Assembly: GCF_041902845.1 (NCBI RefSeq)
Contig: NZ_CP159486.1
Coordinates: 1,612,001-1,676,000 of the forward strand
Source of the DNA: Limibacterium fermenti
GTDB taxonomy: Bacteria > Bacteroidota > Bacteroidia > Bacteroidales > Dysgonomonadaceae
Reading direction: 5' to 3'
DNA length: 64,000 nt
Position numbers and translations under genes: made by a program. A model generated the notes under the pieces. It was not told the DNA's origin. It worked only from the letters and a program-made list of their open reading frames with translations, and did not search any database. Shown here piece by piece: positions 49,490-58,518 of the stretch; within the stretch, counting starts at the first letter, position 1; the number at the start of each line of letters is the position of its first letter.

Positions 49490-50845
49490 CTAATCGGCAA
49501 TCGTTTCACCCAGCAAGGTCGCCGAAGTGAAACCGGTGATGCGCACGTTGACAAATTCGCCGATACGATGTTGTTTTTTATCAAAAATAACCACTTTGTT
49601 TTGTTCGCTGCGGCCGAAAAGTTGTTCGCGCGAACGTTTCGAAAAACCTTCTATCAGCACCTCGAATTCTTTCCCGACATCTTTCTCGTTACTTTCGCGC
49701 GATAATTGCAACTGAAGTTCGATGATCTCTTGTAACCGGCGGTTTTTTATTTCCGGCGGAACATTATCCTCGAGTTTTTTGGAAGCATACGTGCCGGGAC
49801 GTTCGGAATACTGGAACATGAAAGCCGAGTCGAACCCGACTTCGCGCATCAACGATAAAGTCTGTTGATGGTCTTCTTCCGTTTCGTCGTGGAAGCCGCA
49901 CATGATATCCGTCGATAACCCGCAACCGGGAATGATGCGTTTGATGGCTGCTATCCGTTCCATGTACCATTTCCTGTCGTAGGTGCGGTTCATCAGTTTA
50001 AGCATCCGCGAACTGCCGGTCTGTACCGGAAGATGAATATAGTTGCAGAGGTTTTTATACCGGGCAATAACTTCCAACGTTTCGTCCGTCATATCTTTCG
50101 GATGCGAAGTCGTAAAGCGGATTCGCATTTCCGGAGCCTCTTCCGCCACCAGGGCCAATAATGCCGGAAAATCGATCACCCGTTCGCCTTCTTTGAACCG
50201 GTAAGAATCGACGTTTTGTCCCAAAAGAATGACTTCCCGAAATCGTTTTTGCTGCATGATGCGCAATTCGTTGAGAATGCTTTCCGGATCGCGGCTACGC
50301 TCCCTGCCACGCGTAAAAGGAACGATGCAATAGGTACAGAACTTATTGCATCCGCGCATAATGGATAGGTAGCCCGAAATGTTGCTGCCGCTTAACTTGA
50401 GGGGGATGACATCTTTGTACGTCTCGGTCTTCGATAGTTGTACGTTGATGGCTTTCTCGCCCCTTTCGGCCGCACCTACTAAATTCGGCAAATCGAGGTA
50501 CGCATCCGGGCCGATCACCACGTCGACGTGATGGTTTTCGATTAAATCCTCTTTCACCCTTTCGGCCATGCAACCCAACACCCCGATAATCAGGTGCCCC
50601 TTTCGTTGTTTCTTAATGGAATGAAAGTATTCCAACCGTTGGATGACGCGTTGTTCGGCGTTGTCCCTGATGGAGCAGGTATTCACAAATACGGCATCGG
50701 CTTCGCGATCGTTGTCGGTAAGGCTATAGCCGTCCATTTGCATAATCGAGGCGACGACTTCCGAATCGGCCACATTCATTTGACATCCGTACGTCTCGAT
50801 GAAAAGCTTTTTTTCGTTATTCGTATCAATTGTTTCTGTATTCAT
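49490..50845 (-). CDS. miaB: tRNA-2-methylthio-N6-isopentenyladenosine synthase
   Basis: 451 residues from ATG 50845 (an upstream in-frame start at 50881 adds 12 residues). The N-terminal UPF0004 domain has YGCQMNVADSEVV (Cys21 binds the second iron-sulfur cluster), with further Cys in VFVNTCSIRDNAEQ and VLGCMAERV. The radical SAM motif C-x3-C-x2-C is in RGCNKFCTYCIVPFTRGRERSR, and the C-terminal TRAM domain ends GFTSATLLGETI. It adds the methylthio group to i6A37 of tRNAs reading codons starting with U. Divergent from the candidate small RNA region. Confidence 0.96.
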   Translation of the reverse strand: MNTETIDTNNEKKLFIETYGCQMNVADSEVVASIMQMDGYSLTDNDREADAVFVNTCSIRDNAEQRVIQRLEYFHSIKKQRKGHLIIGVLGCMAERVKEDLIENHHVDVVIGPDAYLDLPNLVGAAERGEKAINVQLSKTETYKDVIPLKLSGSNISGYLSIMRGCNKFCTYCIVPFTRGRERSRDPESILNELRIMQQKRFREVILLGQNVDSYRFKEGERVIDFPALLALVAEEAPEMRIRFTTSHPKDMTDETLEVIARYKNLCNYIHLPVQTGSSRMLKLMNRTYDRKWYMERIAAIKRIIPGCGLSTDIMCGFHDETEEDHQQTLSLMREVGFDSAFMFQYSERPGTYASKKLEDNVPPEIKNRRLQEIIELQLQLSRESNEKDVGKEFEVLIEGFSKRSREQLFGRSEQNKVVIFDKKQHRIGEFVNVRITGFTSATLLGETIAD

Positions 50846-50919
50846 TTTAATCCTGTCGATAATAAACCGTATTCCCCGCATAATAAAAGTTAAAACCCCT
50901 ATTTAGCCGGTGGAAAAAG

Positions 50920-50950
50920 TTGATATTCTGATAATCTTATCTTATTTTTG
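50920..50950 (+). promoter_or_regulatory. Promoter of the candidate small RNA
   Basis: TTG 50920-50922, a 20-nt spacer and TATTTTTG 50943-50950. Expected start near 50957. A full promoter with no gene directly after it. Confidence 0.75.
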
Positions 50951-50956
50951 TCCCTA

Positions 50957-51034
50957 TGAAAATAAAAAATTTTTCATAGTTAAGGTTTTGGTTAAATAGT
51001 CGGGCGGAGCTGTGAAGTTCTTCCCGATTTTTTT
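50957..51034 (+). ncRNA. Candidate small RNA or leader with own promoter and terminator
   Basis: Between the promoter at 50920-50950 and an intrinsic terminator (TCGGG...CCCGA with an inner GGAGC/GTTCT stem, 51000-51027, and seven T to 51034). A first hairpin CTATGAAAA / TTTTCATAG (50954-50979) overlaps the start, and within it a seven-codon ORF (MKIKNFS, 50956-50979) could be translated. The transcript would be about 80 nt. It may be a free sRNA or an attenuated leader of the gene at 51101. Confidence 0.55.
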
Positions 51035-51100
51035 GTTCAACTGTAGACCTTAATTGGTAAAAAATCATTATTTTTGTCGGACTGCAAAATTAATCAAAAT

Positions 51101-51586
51101 ATGGACTCCGGAGATATTGTTTATTTGATACTTGCTGTATTTTTTGTGATATTGGGTTTTTTTAATAATTCCAAGGAAGGGAAAGACAGCCAAAAAAAAC
51201 AAAAGAAATCGCAACTACCGCCTTTGACTCCTGTATTCAGGCCCGGTGGGGATTGGTTGGAACCTAAAGAAAAGAAGAACTATGATAGACAACGATCGAG
51301 TCCGACTCCTCCGCCTGTTCACACCTCTTCTTCCGGTCCGACTCCTCTTCCTTCACGTGATTTTAAATCTTCCCTCACGTTGACCGCCGACCTTAACCGG
51401 TACTCCTCTGCTTCGCAGTCGCTGTTTGTCGATGAAGAAGGCGAAAAATCCGTATATCGAAATGATGCTTCGGGCGCAAATACTGCCGGACGGCATTGGA
51501 TTATTTCGGATTTGCAGTCGGATAGTGCAAAAGACGAATTACGGAAGGGTATTATTTATTCGGAGTTGCTAAAAACGAAATTCTAA
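51101..51586 (+). CDS. Hypothetical membrane-anchored protein, 161 residues
   Basis: From ATG 51101 (the reading from 51074 starts inside the -7 box TATTTTTG at 51069-51076). One N-terminal helix (SGDIVYLILAVFFVILGFFNN), then a basic, Gln/Lys-rich stretch and a long proline/serine-rich linker (SPTPPPVHTSSSGPTPLPSR). The C-terminus (DASGANTAGRHWIISDLQSDSAKDELRKGIIYSELLKTKF) is ordered and probably interacts with a partner. No family recognised. The next gene, a CoA-transferase, starts 32 bp later. Confidence 0.75.
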   Translation: MDSGDIVYLILAVFFVILGFFNNSKEGKDSQKKQKKSQLPPLTPVFRPGGDWLEPKEKKNYDRQRSSPTPPPVHTSSSGPTPLPSRDFKSSLTLTADLNRYSSASQSLFVDEEGEKSVYRNDASGANTAGRHWIISDLQSDSAKDELRKGIIYSELLKTKF

Positions 51587-51618
51587 GAATTAGTCGAATA
51601 TAAAAATTGAGAAAAACT

Positions 51619-53115
51619 ATGGCTTTAAAATTTATTAGTGCGCAAGAGGCAGCTGCACTGGTTAAAAATGGTGATAACGTCGGTTTTAGTGGTTTTACGC
51701 ATGCCGGATGTCCCAAAGTGGTTCCTTTCGAAATAGCGAATCGCGCCCGGGAAGAACATGCTAAAGGGAATCCTTTTAAGATCGGCGTGTTTACCGGCGC
51801 TTCTGCCGGAGATGCACTCGATGGAAATTTAGCGCGCGCCAATGCGGTTAAGTTCCGGGCTCCTTATCAGACCAATAAAGATTTGCGTAGTGCGATTAAC
51901 AATGCCGGGGAGCATGACCCGGTGGAGTATACCGATATGCATTTATCGCAATTGGCTCAGGAAATCCGTTACGGATTCTTTGGAGATATCGATGTGGCGG
52001 TTATTGAAGCATGCCAAGTATCGGAAAACGGAGAAATTGTCCCGACTACGGCTGTGGGGATTACTCCTACTGTTTGCCGGTTGGCTAAAAAAGTAATTGT
52101 CGAACTCAATAGGCAGGCGCCTGAAGAGTTAAGAGGAATTCATGATATTTATGAGTTCCAGGATCCGCCCAACCGCCGTGAAATCGCTATCTATAAGGTG
52201 GCGGATCGTGTCGGGTTGCCGTATGTGAAAGTCGATCCTGCAAAGATTGTGGTTGTGGAAACCGATCGCGACGGAGAAGGCAAAACCTTTACACCCGTCG
52301 ATGAGGTGACCGCTAAAATCGGCGATAATGTAGCCAATTTTCTGGCCGCTGAAATGAAAGCCGGGCGTATTCCCAAAACATTCTTACCCATCCAGTCGGG
52401 AGTAGGAAACATCGCGAACGCCGTTTTATTCTCCATGGGAGAAAACAAAGATATTCCCTGTTTTGAGGTGTTTACCGAGGTCATACAAGATGCGGTATTG
52501 GATATGATGCAACAAGGAAAGATCAGCTTTGCCAGCGGTTGTTCGCTTACGGTGAGCAACGAGCAGCTTCATAAATTCTATCGCGAACTCAGCTTCTTCA
52601 AAGAAAAGCTTGTGTTACGCCCGTCCGAAATATCCAATAATCCCGGATTAGTACGCCGGTTGGGGGTGATAGCGATGAATACGGCTATTGAAGTCGATAT
52701 ATTCGGGAATGTAAACTCCACGCATATTATGGGAACGAATATGATGAACGGCATCGGAGGTTCGGGCGATTTTACCCGCAGCGCGTATCTTTCGTTGTTC
52801 GTTACGCCTTCTATTGCGAAAGGCGGGAACATCAGTTGTTTTGTACCGAAGGTGACTCACGAAGATCATAGCGAGCATTCGGTGAAGATTATTGTTTCGG
52901 AATATGGTGTGGCGGATTTGAGAGGAAAAGGACCGCACGAAAGGGCAAAGGAAATCATCGAGAAGTGTGCGCATCCCGATTACCGTCCTTTATTGCATGA
53001 GTATCTCAAAAGACAACAGAAAGGGCATACTCCCCAGGATATTTATACCTGTTTTGCTTTCCATAAAGCCTTTTTGGAAACGGGAAGCATGAAGAATGCC
53101 GATTTTTCGAAATAA
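51619..53115 (+). CDS. Succinyl-CoA:acetate CoA-transferase / acetyl-CoA hydrolase
   Basis: 498 residues from ATG 51619 (an in-frame TTG at 51607 is not needed). Family features: GDNVGFSGFTHAGCPKVVP near the start, IQSGVGNIANAVL, the active-site Glu in FEVFTEVIQDAVLDMM and the acyl-binding block ASGCSLTVSNEQL. It swaps CoA between succinyl-CoA and acetate (or hydrolyses acetyl-CoA), a common step for succinate/acetate or propionate end-products in anaerobic Bacteroidetes. It shares a transcript with nspC, one base after its stop. Confidence 0.93.
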   Translation: MALKFISAQEAAALVKNGDNVGFSGFTHAGCPKVVPFEIANRAREEHAKGNPFKIGVFTGASAGDALDGNLARANAVKFRAPYQTNKDLRSAINNAGEHDPVEYTDMHLSQLAQEIRYGFFGDIDVAVIEACQVSENGEIVPTTAVGITPTVCRLAKKVIVELNRQAPEELRGIHDIYEFQDPPNRREIAIYKVADRVGLPYVKVDPAKIVVVETDRDGEGKTFTPVDEVTAKIGDNVANFLAAEMKAGRIPKTFLPIQSGVGNIANAVLFSMGENKDIPCFEVFTEVIQDAVLDMMQQGKISFASGCSLTVSNEQLHKFYRELSFFKEKLVLRPSEISNNPGLVRRLGVIAMNTAIEVDIFGNVNSTHIMGTNMMNGIGGSGDFTRSAYLSLFVTPSIAKGGNISCFVPKVTHEDHSEHSVKIIVSEYGVADLRGKGPHERAKEIIEKCAHPDYRPLLHEYLKRQQKGHTPQDIYTCFAFHKAFLETGSMKNADFSK

Positions 53116-53116
53116 A

Positions 53117-54259
53117 ATGATCGATTTATCCAAAATTCCGTCTCCTTGTTATGTCATGGAAGAGGAATTATTACGCAATAACCTGCAACTGATCCGGTCG
53201 GTAAAAGATCGTGCGGATGTCGATATTATTCTTGCATTTAAGGCTTTTGCCTTGTGGAAATCTTTTCCGATTATCAAGGAATATATCAGCCATTCGACAG
53301 CCAGTTCGGTTGCCGAAGCGCGTTTAGCTTTCGAAGAGATGGGGAGTCCGGCGCATACGTATGCACCCGCCTATACCGATGAAGATTTCCCGTTTTTTTT
53401 GCAATACAGCAGTCATATTACGTTTAATTCCTTATCCCAATTCGAACGGTTTTACCCGCAAGTCAAGGCATCGGGACGAACTATCCGATGCGGGCTGCGT
53501 ATCAACCCTGAATTTTCGGTGGTCGAGACCGATTTGTATAATCCCAGTGCGCCGGGCTCGAGATTGGGCGTGACGGTTGAGCATTTACAAGGCGGACTAC
53601 CTGCCGGCATTACGGGACTTCACTTGCATAATCTGTGCGAAAATAATTCTTTCGATTTGGAGAAGACATTGGAAGTGGTTGAGCGGAAGTTCGGCCGTTT
53701 CTTCGGACAAATCGAATGGCTCAATTTGGGTGGCGGACATTTAATGACGCATAAAGACTACGATATCGAACATCTTATCGCTCTTTTACGTGCTTTCAAG
53801 GCGCGTTATCCTCATCTGAAAATCATTCTCGAGCCGGGCAGTGCGTTTGTATGGCAAACGGGCGTGTTGGTTTCTACCGTGACGGATATTGTTGAAAACA
53901 GGGGCGTAAACACGGCGATGCTGAATGTTTCTTTTGCCTGCCATATGCCCGATTGTCTGGAGATGCCTTATAAGCCGGTTATCAGGGGAGCTTATCAAGA
54001 AGCGGTTCCCGGTAAGCCGACTTACCGAATGGGAGGTAACAGTTGTTTGAGCGGCGATTTTATGGGCGACTGGTCTTTTGACGAACCGCTTCAAATAGGC
54101 GATCGGATTGTGTTTGAGGATATGATCCATTATACCATCGTTAAAACGACGATGTTCAACGGGGTGTCGCATCCTTCCATCGGTTTGTGGACAAAAGAAA
54201 ACACATTCGAACGATATCGTCAGTTCGACTATAACGATTACAAAAACAGGATGAGCTAA
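53117..54259 (+). CDS. nspC: Carboxynorspermidine decarboxylase
   Basis: 380 residues from ATG 53117, 1 bp after the CoA-transferase stop. A PLP-dependent fold III decarboxylase: PSPCYVMEEELLRNNLQLI, LAFKAFALWKSFP (PLP lysine region), GLRINPEFSVVETDLYNPSAPGSRLGVT, LHNLCENN, LNLGGGHLMTHKDYD and LEPGSAFVW. The CHMPDCLEMPYKP and GNSCLSGDFMGDW blocks belong to NspC. It makes spermidine or norspermidine from the carboxy form in the alternative polyamine pathway. Two hairpins follow. Confidence 0.95.
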   Translation: MIDLSKIPSPCYVMEEELLRNNLQLIRSVKDRADVDIILAFKAFALWKSFPIIKEYISHSTASSVAEARLAFEEMGSPAHTYAPAYTDEDFPFFLQYSSHITFNSLSQFERFYPQVKASGRTIRCGLRINPEFSVVETDLYNPSAPGSRLGVTVEHLQGGLPAGITGLHLHNLCENNSFDLEKTLEVVERKFGRFFGQIEWLNLGGGHLMTHKDYDIEHLIALLRAFKARYPHLKIILEPGSAFVWQTGVLVSTVTDIVENRGVNTAMLNVSFACHMPDCLEMPYKPVIRGAYQEAVPGKPTYRMGGNSCLSGDFMGDWSFDEPLQIGDRIVFEDMIHYTIVKTTMFNGVSHPSIGLWTKENTFERYRQFDYNDYKNRMS

Positions 54260-54266
54260 GCCGTCT

Positions 54267-54346
54267 AACCGCTCCAGGCGGTTTTAACGGATAAAAAGCA
54301 CCAATCGGACGGCATCTCCTCTGGAATGCACGGGATTGCTTTTTTT
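54267..54346 (+). terminator. Terminator pair after nspC
   Basis: First hairpin AACCGC-TCCAG-GCGGTT (54267-54283) followed by TT. Second, AAAAAGCA (54293-54300) and TGCTTTTTTT (54337-54346), gives an intrinsic terminator with a T-tract. Confidence 0.75.
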
Positions 54347-54451
54347 CATGATTTTTAAACAATCTGCATTCCATTTACGTTTATATAAATAGAAAAAATA
54401 TTTTCGTGAGAATTTAATAACAGAATTATAAACAACTAAACAAATTAAATT

Positions 54452-54694
54452 ATGGGATGGTTATGGTTTATTATTATCGGAGCAGTAGCCGGATGGTTAG
54501 CCGGTAATTTGATGAGAGGCGGTGGCTTCGGTCTATTAGTAAATATTATTGTAGGCGTCATTGGTGCCGTTATCGGCGGATGGGTATTCAGCCTGTTGGG
54601 TATTTCAGCCGGAGGAATTATAGGGAGCCTTATTACCGCATTGGTAGGCGCGGTGCTCCTGTTGTGGATTATATCGCTCTTTAAAAGGGCTTAG
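54452..54694 (+). CDS. GlsB/YeaQ/YmgE-family stress membrane protein
   Basis: 80 residues. Three hydrophobic, glycine-rich helices (WLWFIIIGAVAGWLAGNLMRGGGFGLLVNIIVGVIGAVIGGWVFSLLGI) match the transglycosylase-associated/GlsB family of small inner-membrane proteins, often induced by general stress. A TATTTTCG box near 54400 is a weak -7 candidate. The terminator at 54714-54750 ends its message. Confidence 0.88.
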   Translation: MGWLWFIIIGAVAGWLAGNLMRGGGFGLLVNIIVGVIGAVIGGWVFSLLGISAGGIIGSLITALVGAVLLLWIISLFKRA

Positions 54695-54713
54695 TTTTAC
54701 ACATTCAAGCGTA

Positions 54714-54750
54714 TATCCGGTGTGTCTGTTATGGATGCACCGGTTTTTTT
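54714..54750 (+). terminator. Intrinsic terminator of the GlsB-like gene
   Basis: CCGGTG-TGTC / GGATGCACCGG stem with loop TGTTAT, then seven T. A TATTTTTG box (54753-54760) directly follows as -7 of nadD. Confidence 0.85.
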
Positions 54751-54773
54751 ATTATTTTTGTCGAAAACAGATC

Positions 54774-55364
54774 ATGCAAAAGAAACAAATAGGCATATTT
54801 CCCGGATCTTTCAATCCGATTCATTGCGGACATTTGATATTGGCCAACTATATGTGTGAATTCACTTGTTTGGATGAAGTCTGGTTTGTTGTTTCGCCGC
54901 ATAATCCGTTAAAAGAAGCACAAGGACTGTTGGACGATGAGTTGAGATTGCAGATGGCGGAAAGAGCTCTTGAAAAATTTGATAAGTTGAAGGTTTCGGA
55001 TATTGAATTTTCTATGCCCCGGCCATCTTATACCATTGATACCTTAAGATTATTATCTTCTGAAAATCCGGATAAAGAGTTTGTATTGATTCTCGGAGGG
55101 GATAATTGGCGGTTATTTGAGCAATGGAAAGAATATATCCGGCTTCGCCAAGAGTTTAAAATACTCATTTACCCTCGTTTAGGAGAAGAGGTTACAATTC
55201 CGCCGGAATTGGCGGCAACCATTTCTTACGTAAAAGCGCCCATCGTGGAAATATCCTCTACGTTTATAAGGAATAGCCTGAAAGACGGAAAGGATGTGCG
55301 GGCTTTTTTACCGCCCGCGGTCTATGATATGATTCAAAAAAACGGTTATTATTGCAATCGATAG
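54774..55364 (+). CDS. nadD: Nicotinate-nucleotide adenylyltransferase
   Basis: 196 residues from ATG 54774; the upstream reading from 54720 includes the terminator and promoter. Nucleotidyltransferase motif GIFPGSFNPIHCGH with the HxGH (residues 17-20), the LILGGDNW block and the C-terminal ISSTFIRNSLKDGKDV (ISSTxIR). It adenylates NaMN to deamido-NAD in NAD synthesis. Convergent with the TPR protein gene, 10 bp away. Confidence 0.96.
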   Translation: MQKKQIGIFPGSFNPIHCGHLILANYMCEFTCLDEVWFVVSPHNPLKEAQGLLDDELRLQMAERALEKFDKLKVSDIEFSMPRPSYTIDTLRLLSSENPDKEFVLILGGDNWRLFEQWKEYIRLRQEFKILIYPRLGEEVTIPPELAATISYVKAPIVEISSTFIRNSLKDGKDVRAFLPPAVYDMIQKNGYYCNR

Positions 55365-55374
55365 CCGCTTTTGT

Positions 55375-57591
55375 CTATTGGGCATCATAGATGATCTTAT
55401 CCAGAATGATGGGCAAGATTTGAGTGTCCACGCCCGCTTCCCGTAGTTCATCCTCATCTTCGTACAGCATGGAACGAAAGACATCAAACTGTCCGGTTGA
55501 TTGTAACGATCTTTCGTACAATTCTACGGCTCTTTTAGGATTATTCAAGCATAATTCCACATGTCCGGCATTTAAGAAATCGTGCGAATTGGGTTTGTTC
55601 TCCAAAATCTGCGCGTAATACTTTTGGGCGATATCGAATTTCCTCGACAGAAAAGCACACCAGGCAATCGATCGCCAGGCGCGGCGATTGCTGCTGTCCA
55701 ACAATTCCACTTTAAAATAATAATTCAACGCTTCTTCATAATTTTTCGATTCCAGATAACAATGCCCGATGTTCAACTGAACATTTAAATCATCCGGAAG
55801 AAGTTGCTCCAGGCGCCGGTAGTATTCCAATGCCAGAAGAGGTTGTTTCAATATCCGGTAACATTGTCCGATACGGCGCATTAGCCAAGTGTTGCTCTCG
55901 TCGATCAACTCAGCATGCAGGTATGCGTCGATCGCTTGTTGTATATCGCCGAGCATTTGCCGGCAATATCCTATTTTTTGCCAGACTTCGCTGTCGGGCT
56001 TTGTCGTTTGAGAAAGCATCGTATAGGTGCTTAACGCCTCATTAAAATTATTCTTTTCAAAATAATATAAGGCGATGCGCCGGAGGTTTTTGGGAATCAT
56101 CACTATCGGATGAAACGCTTCAATTTCATGGTAATTCAAAGGTAAATCAAAAATATCCGCATACTCATTTCTGCGCGGGTACAGTTTGAAAAATCGATAT
56201 AAGTCCTGAATGTATTGTTTACAAATCGTTTCTTCTTTTTGATAGGGTTGTAGGGCTTGCTCTTCCTCTTGCAAATTTTTCAGCTCATCTCCTTCCGCCC
56301 CAAGTTGGGCAATCATCATCTTACGATACTGATCGGGCATGATCATGACACTGAAGCAAAAAGAATATTTATCCGAATTGCAAATTAAGGACGAGTCGAT
56401 TAACGTTTCGATGAGTGCCTTGCCTTCGGTTTCATTCGTGAACAGGGATTGTAGTTGTGAATGCCGTGAGTCGAAAGGTAAAAACCAATTGCTCATCTCA
56501 TGAAAAAACGGATATGATTTCAGATTGGCAAACGTGGAATGAAACACATCGGCACCTTCGAGTTGCATTTCCGAGAACTCCTGTAGTTTATCGGTGAGGC
56601 CTGCATCATCGAATATTTTCTGCCATTCGGGATTCTTGTCTTCAAAACCGGTATCGGATATCCATTCGTCCAAGTTGATTTTCTTACCGATCATCGGACT
56701 CAATTTCATCATTTCAGGAATGATTTCCTCCGTCAGTTTTTTCGTGATCTTTTCGGTTTCGTGCGCTTGTATAAGTTGGATGATAGCGGTCATCAGCCTC
56801 CGGCTGAAATCCGGATGGTCGGAAAGTAGTTTCAGGCGGTCGGTACATTCCGGATAAAGCGACCATCGCGAAATGTATGTTTGAAAAACAGGCAAGAGGC
56901 CTACGATAGCTCGCATAGCTAGATCGGCTGCTTTCGAATAGCACATATCGAGCAGAAACCCGATCTTTTTCGCGTCGAAACGTTGCAGTATGTTCAATGT
57001 TAATGCCGATAGTATCATACTTTTATCATGGAAATGAATAAGCGAATCATCCATCAGTTTTTTGTAGGAGTCTATTCGGTCGTCGTTAGCGCGGGAGTCG
57101 CTTAAAACAGCGTAGAATAAATCGGTTATCGTGTTTTCGTGGGCGCGGATGTTTTGTTGGGTGCGCGTTTGTTTATCGGAGCCCTCTTCGAGAAGATCGA
57201 GGAAAGAAAATGTTTCCGCCTGCTCAATCAACGCCTCCCTGTAGTGATCCAGCGTGAAAGAAGCGCGCACATTTTGCAGTCGCGATTTCTCATAAAACAA
57301 AGACGAACTGTTTTCCTTCAATACTTTTTCGGCAGCATCATCGGCCAACGTATATAAATCTCGTAAAAGTTGAGAATAAATACGATTTTGTTCCGGATCT
57401 TTATGTCCTTCCACAAAATAATGGATCATATATCGATAATTCGTTTCCAATTCGGTTATCTTTTCGATTATCATCCAATTTTGCGAAATATCGGCAAGCT
57501 CTTTTACATAGTTGATAGCGTCTTTGAGCTGCCGTTTTTCTATCAATGTATAAATGATCGCTAATTTATTTTTTGTTTCTGATGCTTGCAT
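55375..57591 (-). CDS. TPR-repeat protein, 738 residues
   Basis: From ATG 57591, since the longer reading to 57651 overlaps the USP gene. A long helical N-terminal region (up to about residue 480) is followed by at least six TPR units in the last third (for example IALYYFEKNNFNEALSTYTMLSQ, GYCRQMLGDIQQAIDAYLHAEL, QCYRILKQPLLALEYYRRLEQL and HCYLESKNYEEALNYYFKVELL). No signal peptide, so probably cytosolic scaffolding. Location after the USP-domain gene (17 bp) suggests co-transcription. Function unknown. Confidence 0.85.
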   Translation of the reverse strand: MQASETKNKLAIIYTLIEKRQLKDAINYVKELADISQNWMIIEKITELETNYRYMIHYFVEGHKDPEQNRIYSQLLRDLYTLADDAAEKVLKENSSSLFYEKSRLQNVRASFTLDHYREALIEQAETFSFLDLLEEGSDKQTRTQQNIRAHENTITDLFYAVLSDSRANDDRIDSYKKLMDDSLIHFHDKSMILSALTLNILQRFDAKKIGFLLDMCYSKAADLAMRAIVGLLPVFQTYISRWSLYPECTDRLKLLSDHPDFSRRLMTAIIQLIQAHETEKITKKLTEEIIPEMMKLSPMIGKKINLDEWISDTGFEDKNPEWQKIFDDAGLTDKLQEFSEMQLEGADVFHSTFANLKSYPFFHEMSNWFLPFDSRHSQLQSLFTNETEGKALIETLIDSSLICNSDKYSFCFSVMIMPDQYRKMMIAQLGAEGDELKNLQEEEQALQPYQKEETICKQYIQDLYRFFKLYPRRNEYADIFDLPLNYHEIEAFHPIVMIPKNLRRIALYYFEKNNFNEALSTYTMLSQTTKPDSEVWQKIGYCRQMLGDIQQAIDAYLHAELIDESNTWLMRRIGQCYRILKQPLLALEYYRRLEQLLPDDLNVQLNIGHCYLESKNYEEALNYYFKVELLDSSNRRAWRSIAWCAFLSRKFDIAQKYYAQILENKPNSHDFLNAGHVELCLNNPKRAVELYERSLQSTGQFDVFRSMLYEDEDELREAGVDTQILPIILDKIIYDAQ

Positions 57592-57608
57592 ACTCGATAG
57601 TTCAATTT

Positions 57609-58493
57609 TTATTTCTTTATGATGAGGGTGGATGGAAGCGTCGTCGTCCACGGCAAAGCCGAACTGATAAGTTTGTCCCAGCCCTGGATTCCGATGATCA
57701 TAAGGTCTTGATTCCGGATAAATTCATATTCAATCTTTTTATTATTGTTCCATAATGCAACACGGCCATCGCTTTTCTTTACGATATATTGATACATCTT
57801 TTGTATTGAAGAGTTCTGTAAAATGCCGATAGCATCCCAAATCATGATGGATACCTCCGGTTTAAGCGATAGTTGGTAAACATACGGGAAGATATACGTA
57901 TCTTCTTTATCGAGAACAGGGATGAATACTTTGCGGCTTCCGTTAAATCCGTTATCGATAAAAACTGCGGTGACATTCTGATTGCGTTGTAAAAGAGAGG
58001 ACACGTTTTTTAACGAGCGGGCTTCTTTTACTTCAAATTGCTCGTTGATATAGTCTTCCGAATTAACAGGATTACTTTTGAGCATCATGTATTTTTTCCA
58101 AAGGTTTTTATTAAATACATTACTCCCTATTCCGAGCAGCAGCAAATTACAATCTTGTTCTTCGGCAATATGTAAAATATCGTCTACAAAATCATCGGAG
58201 GTCTTTATAAAGGTCCGTATCGTTATATGGTTATGCTCACATTCTGCAATAATTTGAGAGAACAGTTCATTTTTATAGACTTCAATATCCCCGATGTGTT
58301 GTGCCTGGACTTCATCGATAAGATGTACCGCCGTAATAGACGACTTATCGGGTTTGGCCGCTAAAATTTCATTGATGAGGATTCCTAAGGCATTTCCTGT
58401 TTGAGGCTTTGAGAAACAAATCAACGCGTTGACCGGCGATTTCAATTCGGCGTCTAAATCTATTTTATTGATTATATTGTCAGCTAAGTCCAT
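57609..58493 (-). CDS. Universal-stress-protein-like domain protein (antiporter C-terminal-domain type)
   Basis: 294 residues, no membrane segment. The start LKSPVNALICFSKPQTGNALGILINEILA, and later DNLLLLGIGSNVF-like and FIRNQDLMIIGIQGWDKL, resemble the two tandem USP-type domains that form the cytosolic C-terminus of Bacteroidetes cation:proton antiporters (CPA2). Here they stand alone. It may be a free regulatory subunit or the remains of a lost antiporter, and the adjacent serB gene gives no link. Between serB (25 bp) and the TPR gene. Confidence 0.65.
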   Translation of the reverse strand: MDLADNIINKIDLDAELKSPVNALICFSKPQTGNALGILINEILAAKPDKSSITAVHLIDEVQAQHIGDIEVYKNELFSQIIAECEHNHITIRTFIKTSDDFVDDILHIAEEQDCNLLLLGIGSNVFNKNLWKKYMMLKSNPVNSEDYINEQFEVKEARSLKNVSSLLQRNQNVTAVFIDNGFNGSRKVFIPVLDKEDTYIFPYVYQLSLKPEVSIMIWDAIGILQNSSIQKMYQYIVKKSDGRVALWNNNKKIEYEFIRNQDLMIIGIQGWDKLISSALPWTTTLPSTLIIKK

Positions 58494-58518
58494 ACTCTCA
58501 AATGTTATGCGTTTTTAT

